Shown in pieces: positions 14,911 through 16,789 of a stretch of DNA of 16,789 nt (positions are counted from its first letter, which is position 1; every line of letters begins with the position of its first letter). Origin of the DNA: JAKASV01 sp964595035 (GTDB lineage: Bacteria > Babelota > Babeliae > Babelales > Vermiphilaceae); assembly GCA_964595035.1 (NCBI GenBank), contig CAZQNW010000019.1, positions 1-16,789 on the forward strand. Direction: 5' to 3'. The notes below the pieces were generated by a model. It searched no databases. It saw nothing but the letters and a program-made list of their open reading frames with translations, and was not told the DNA's origin. The position numbers were made by a program, and so were the translations under genes.

Positions 14911-16290
14911 TTATTTAGGTAGCTCATTTTGTAGCGTGAATACACAATGTTTAAAGTATGCTCCACGCTCTTCATAATTTTTAAACTGATCGAAACTTGA
15001 TCCTGCAGGAGACAAAACAACTTGGTCGCCAGATATTGCGCTTGTAAAACCTGCGCGAACTGCCTGATCAATCGTCTGTGTTATTATATGTGTGATGGCA
15101 TATTTTTTACAAGCCGCGGCGAGTTCTTCTCGCTCCTTGCCACAGCAGATAATGGCTTTAACTTTATTTTGAAGAGTACCAATAAAAGCTGCTCGGTCAA
15201 CGCCTTTGCTGAGCCCTGCTAAAATAAGAATGATCGGACGAGCTTTGAGTTTTTCTATTGCGGCTGCTGTTGCAATAGTTGATGTTCCTTTTGAATCGTT
15301 GAAAAAATCAACTCCGTCAATTGTTGTGACGTATTCAAGCCTATGCTCAGGTAATAAAACGGTTGAACAGAGTTCTTGTATGTTATGCAAAGGAATATGC
15401 ATTAAAAAAAGTGCAGAGCAGATGATGAGCCAGTTTTCTGTGAATGATATGGTTGGCAATTGGTTAATATCAATAAGGGTGATGTATTTACCATTATTGT
15501 AAGCTTTAATATGATTGTGCTCTATATAAAATACAATGCTTTTCGGAGCTATGGATTCCAGTTCTATTGTATCAATCGGTTGCGCGTTAAAATAATGAAT
15601 GGTTGATTGGATTTCATCTTTATTGATGATAGATCTAAGTGAAAATGGGATCAACCCAATATGCTCATGATGTTGATGTGAAATAATTTTTAATTTTGCA
15701 TTAATGTATTCTTGCATGGTGCCATGTCTATCGAGATGGTTAGGATATATATTTGTAATTATGGCTAAATTTGGTGCAAATGCTTTACATTGATCAAGTT
15801 GAAAACTGGATACCTCAAGAATGGCTCCTTCAGACTTCTTATGGGTAGTTAAGGCATCGAGTACCCCTGTTCCGATATTTCCTCCTGTCCACCATGATGG
15901 ACTATATGAGCGCAAAATATGTGAAATAAGCGTAGTTATTGTGGTCTTGCCGACACTTCCTGTAATAGCAATTATTGGTTTTTTATAAAAATCATAAAAA
16001 AGATCCAGTTCTGCGATATACTTATGTTGGGCAGCGCGATAGTTCTTAAGATCTATTCCAGGACTTGCAAGAATATAATCGTTGCGTTTTATAAAATTTT
16101 GAATTGTATCTTGATTTTGCTCTTCAATATATGTGGCACCCAATTCTTGAATGAGTGCAGTCTCAGATTCTGAAAGGATTTTTTTATCAAGAATTTCTAT
16201 TGTGCAATTCTTTTCTAAAAAAAAGTGCATTGCCGATTTCCCAACAATACCAAATCCCCATATGCCAATTTTTTTTTCATTAAATTCCAT
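14911..16290 (-). CDS. murD: UDP-N-acetylmuramoylalanine--D-glutamate ligase
   Basis: MurD adds D-glutamate to UDP-MurNAc-L-alanine in the cytosolic phase of peptidoglycan synthesis, using ATP. The 459-residue length is typical. The N-terminal UDP-binding domain starts IGIWGFGIVGKSA (8-20). The central ATP domain has AITGSVGKTTITT (108-120), LEVSSFQLD (158-166), NIYPNHLDRHGTMQEY (180-195) and K199, aligned with the carbamylated lysine of the family. The C-terminal domain shows EHRLEYV, NDSKGTST and the strong MurD signature VVLSPAGSSFDQFKNYEERG near the end. Differences from common sequences are GSVGKT for GTNGKT and PNH for PDH. AGAGGAG (16297-16303) gives a strong ribosome site. Its neighbour downstream is ftsW, the order found in division and cell-wall clusters, but mraY and murG are not adjacent. 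Confidence 0.96.
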   Translation of the reverse strand: MEFNEKKIGIWGFGIVGKSAMHFFLEKNCTIEILDKKILSESETALIQELGATYIEEQNQDTIQNFIKRNDYILASPGIDLKNYRAAQHKYIAELDLFYDFYKKPIIAITGSVGKTTITTLISHILRSYSPSWWTGGNIGTGVLDALTTHKKSEGAILEVSSFQLDQCKAFAPNLAIITNIYPNHLDRHGTMQEYINAKLKIISHQHHEHIGLIPFSLRSIINKDEIQSTIHYFNAQPIDTIELESIAPKSIVFYIEHNHIKAYNNGKYITLIDINQLPTISFTENWLIICSALFLMHIPLHNIQELCSTVLLPEHRLEYVTTIDGVDFFNDSKGTSTIATAAAIEKLKARPIILILAGLSKGVDRAAFIGTLQNKVKAIICCGKEREELAAACKKYAITHIITQTIDQAVRAGFTSAISGDQVVLSPAGSSFDQFKNYEERGAYFKHCVFTLQNELPK

Positions 16291-16436
16291 GGGTTACTCC
16301 TCTGCGTATTACTAGTAAAGTATACATGAAATTCTGGATAGTACCTATTTTACCCAATAAAGATTTTTGCTATATATGCAGGCAATGGAAGTGATATTGT
16401 CTTGCAGTACCATGTATCAGCAGTAACAATTATCTT

Positions 16437-16610
16437 GTGCGCACTTTATTTAAAGGTATTAATCCTGCGGAAAACAGGATAACAACTCTTCTGCCTAAGT
16501 TATTCAAGATGACCGGTCTTATGATTTTTGATGTAGGAAATAACCCATTAATGAGCCAGCAGCTTGACAAGCTTACTCCTCGGTTGCATTCGACGACTAT
16601 TTTACGTTAA
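16437..16610 (+). pseudogene. Short orphan ORF or decayed gene remnant
   Basis: The 16291-16701 gap contains a stop-to-stop frame from 16395 to 16610 with protein-like composition. From a GTG at 16437 it gives 57 residues, beginning VRTLFKGINPAENRI and ending DKLTPRLHSTTILR. The sequence is globular in character, with balanced charged and hydrophobic residues and varied codons, unlike the low-complexity translations of neighbouring intergenic DNA. No Shine-Dalgarno precedes the GTG. An ATG upstream in the same frame (16326) is cut off by TGA at 16392. I do not recognise the protein. A remnant of a longer gene, with the 5' part lost, fits best; a genuine small protein is the alternative. The rest of the gap shows only an isolated TATACT (16656-16661) ahead of the ileS-like start. 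Confidence 0.35.
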
Positions 16611-16701
16611 ATTTTTTATGATTTAACCTCTATAGTAAAAAGTGACAAGAAGCGCTATACTTTTAAGGTATCATATGAGTAAATTAGTTAAGGAAAATAG
16701 T

Positions 16702-16789
16702 ATGTCTAAAGAAAAAAAAGATTCTAATCAGGCTGTGAGTTTTAAAGATACGTTAAATTTACCTACTACGGATTTTCCTATTCGAGCAC
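16702..16789 (+). CDS. ileS: Isoleucyl-tRNA synthetase, N-terminus only
   Basis: Twenty-nine codons are visible before the window ends. The segment FKDTLNLPTTDFPIRA (residues 14-29) matches the conserved N-terminal motif of bacterial IleS, usually of the form YK(D/S)TLNLPxTxFPMR. IleS charges tRNA-Ile in the cytosol and normally spans more than 900 residues, so nearly all of this gene lies outside. AGGA (16691-16694) precedes the ATG by seven bases. The first 13 residues are polar and lysine-rich, slightly longer than in many homologues. The catalytic HIGH and KMSKS motifs cannot be checked here. Confidence 0.8.
   Translation, partial: MSKEKKDSNQAVSFKDTLNLPTTDFPIRA

Noticed and set aside
1..16789. 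CRISPR array, insertion sequence, tRNA or rRNA genes
   Set aside because: No regularly spaced repeats, transposase motifs, terminal inverted repeats or tRNA-like cloverleaf sequences were recognised by eye on either strand.

Overview
The window looks like chromosomal DNA from an AT-rich, Gram-negative-type bacterium. It carries a LolC/LolE-type permease, murein genes (murD, ftsW) and many proteins with Sec-type signal peptides. The small-genome style, the exported AAA/FtsH-like protein and the many unrecognised secreted proteins suggest the Dependentiae (TM6) lineage of protist-associated bacteria. That assignment is inference; no rRNA or tRNA gene is present to anchor it.

Layout. The left edge (1-505, minus) holds an incomplete secreted protein of unknown function that runs off the window. 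A Cys/His-rich unknown (757-1287, plus) follows and converges on a minus-strand pair, lolC/E-like permease then phosphoglycerate kinase (3861 down to 1308). Diverging from the permease is rpiB (4020-4472, plus), closed by a clear hairpin terminator. Next is a large minus-strand gene (4556-7159) for an exported or membrane-anchored FtsH-like AAA protein whose protease motif has lost its catalytic glutamate. It diverges from a plus-strand block: a thioredoxin reductase with an N-terminal export signal (7291-8469, with terminator), an exported alpha/beta hydrolase (8683-9888), a thioredoxin-fold secreted protein whose start codon overlaps the hydrolase stop (9885-10502), and leucyl aminopeptidase (10601-12109). 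A 26-bp perfect hairpin separates pepA from a converging minus-strand gene for an exported unknown (12181-13356). Further right, on the minus strand, murD (16290-14911) precedes ftsW (14702-13596). The right edge holds the first 29 codons of a probable isoleucyl-tRNA synthetase gene (plus).

How the genes fit together. pgk, rpiB, pepA and ileS are housekeeping genes; murD and ftsW belong to peptidoglycan synthesis and septation. The distinctive part is 4556-10502. Four successive genes encode proteins with N-terminal export signals: a pseudoprotease-like AAA protein, a thioredoxin reductase homologue, a cysteine-rich hydrolase and a thioredoxin-fold protein lacking CXXC. I read this as a possible envelope protein-folding or redox group, but that is inference from signals, cysteines and adjacency.
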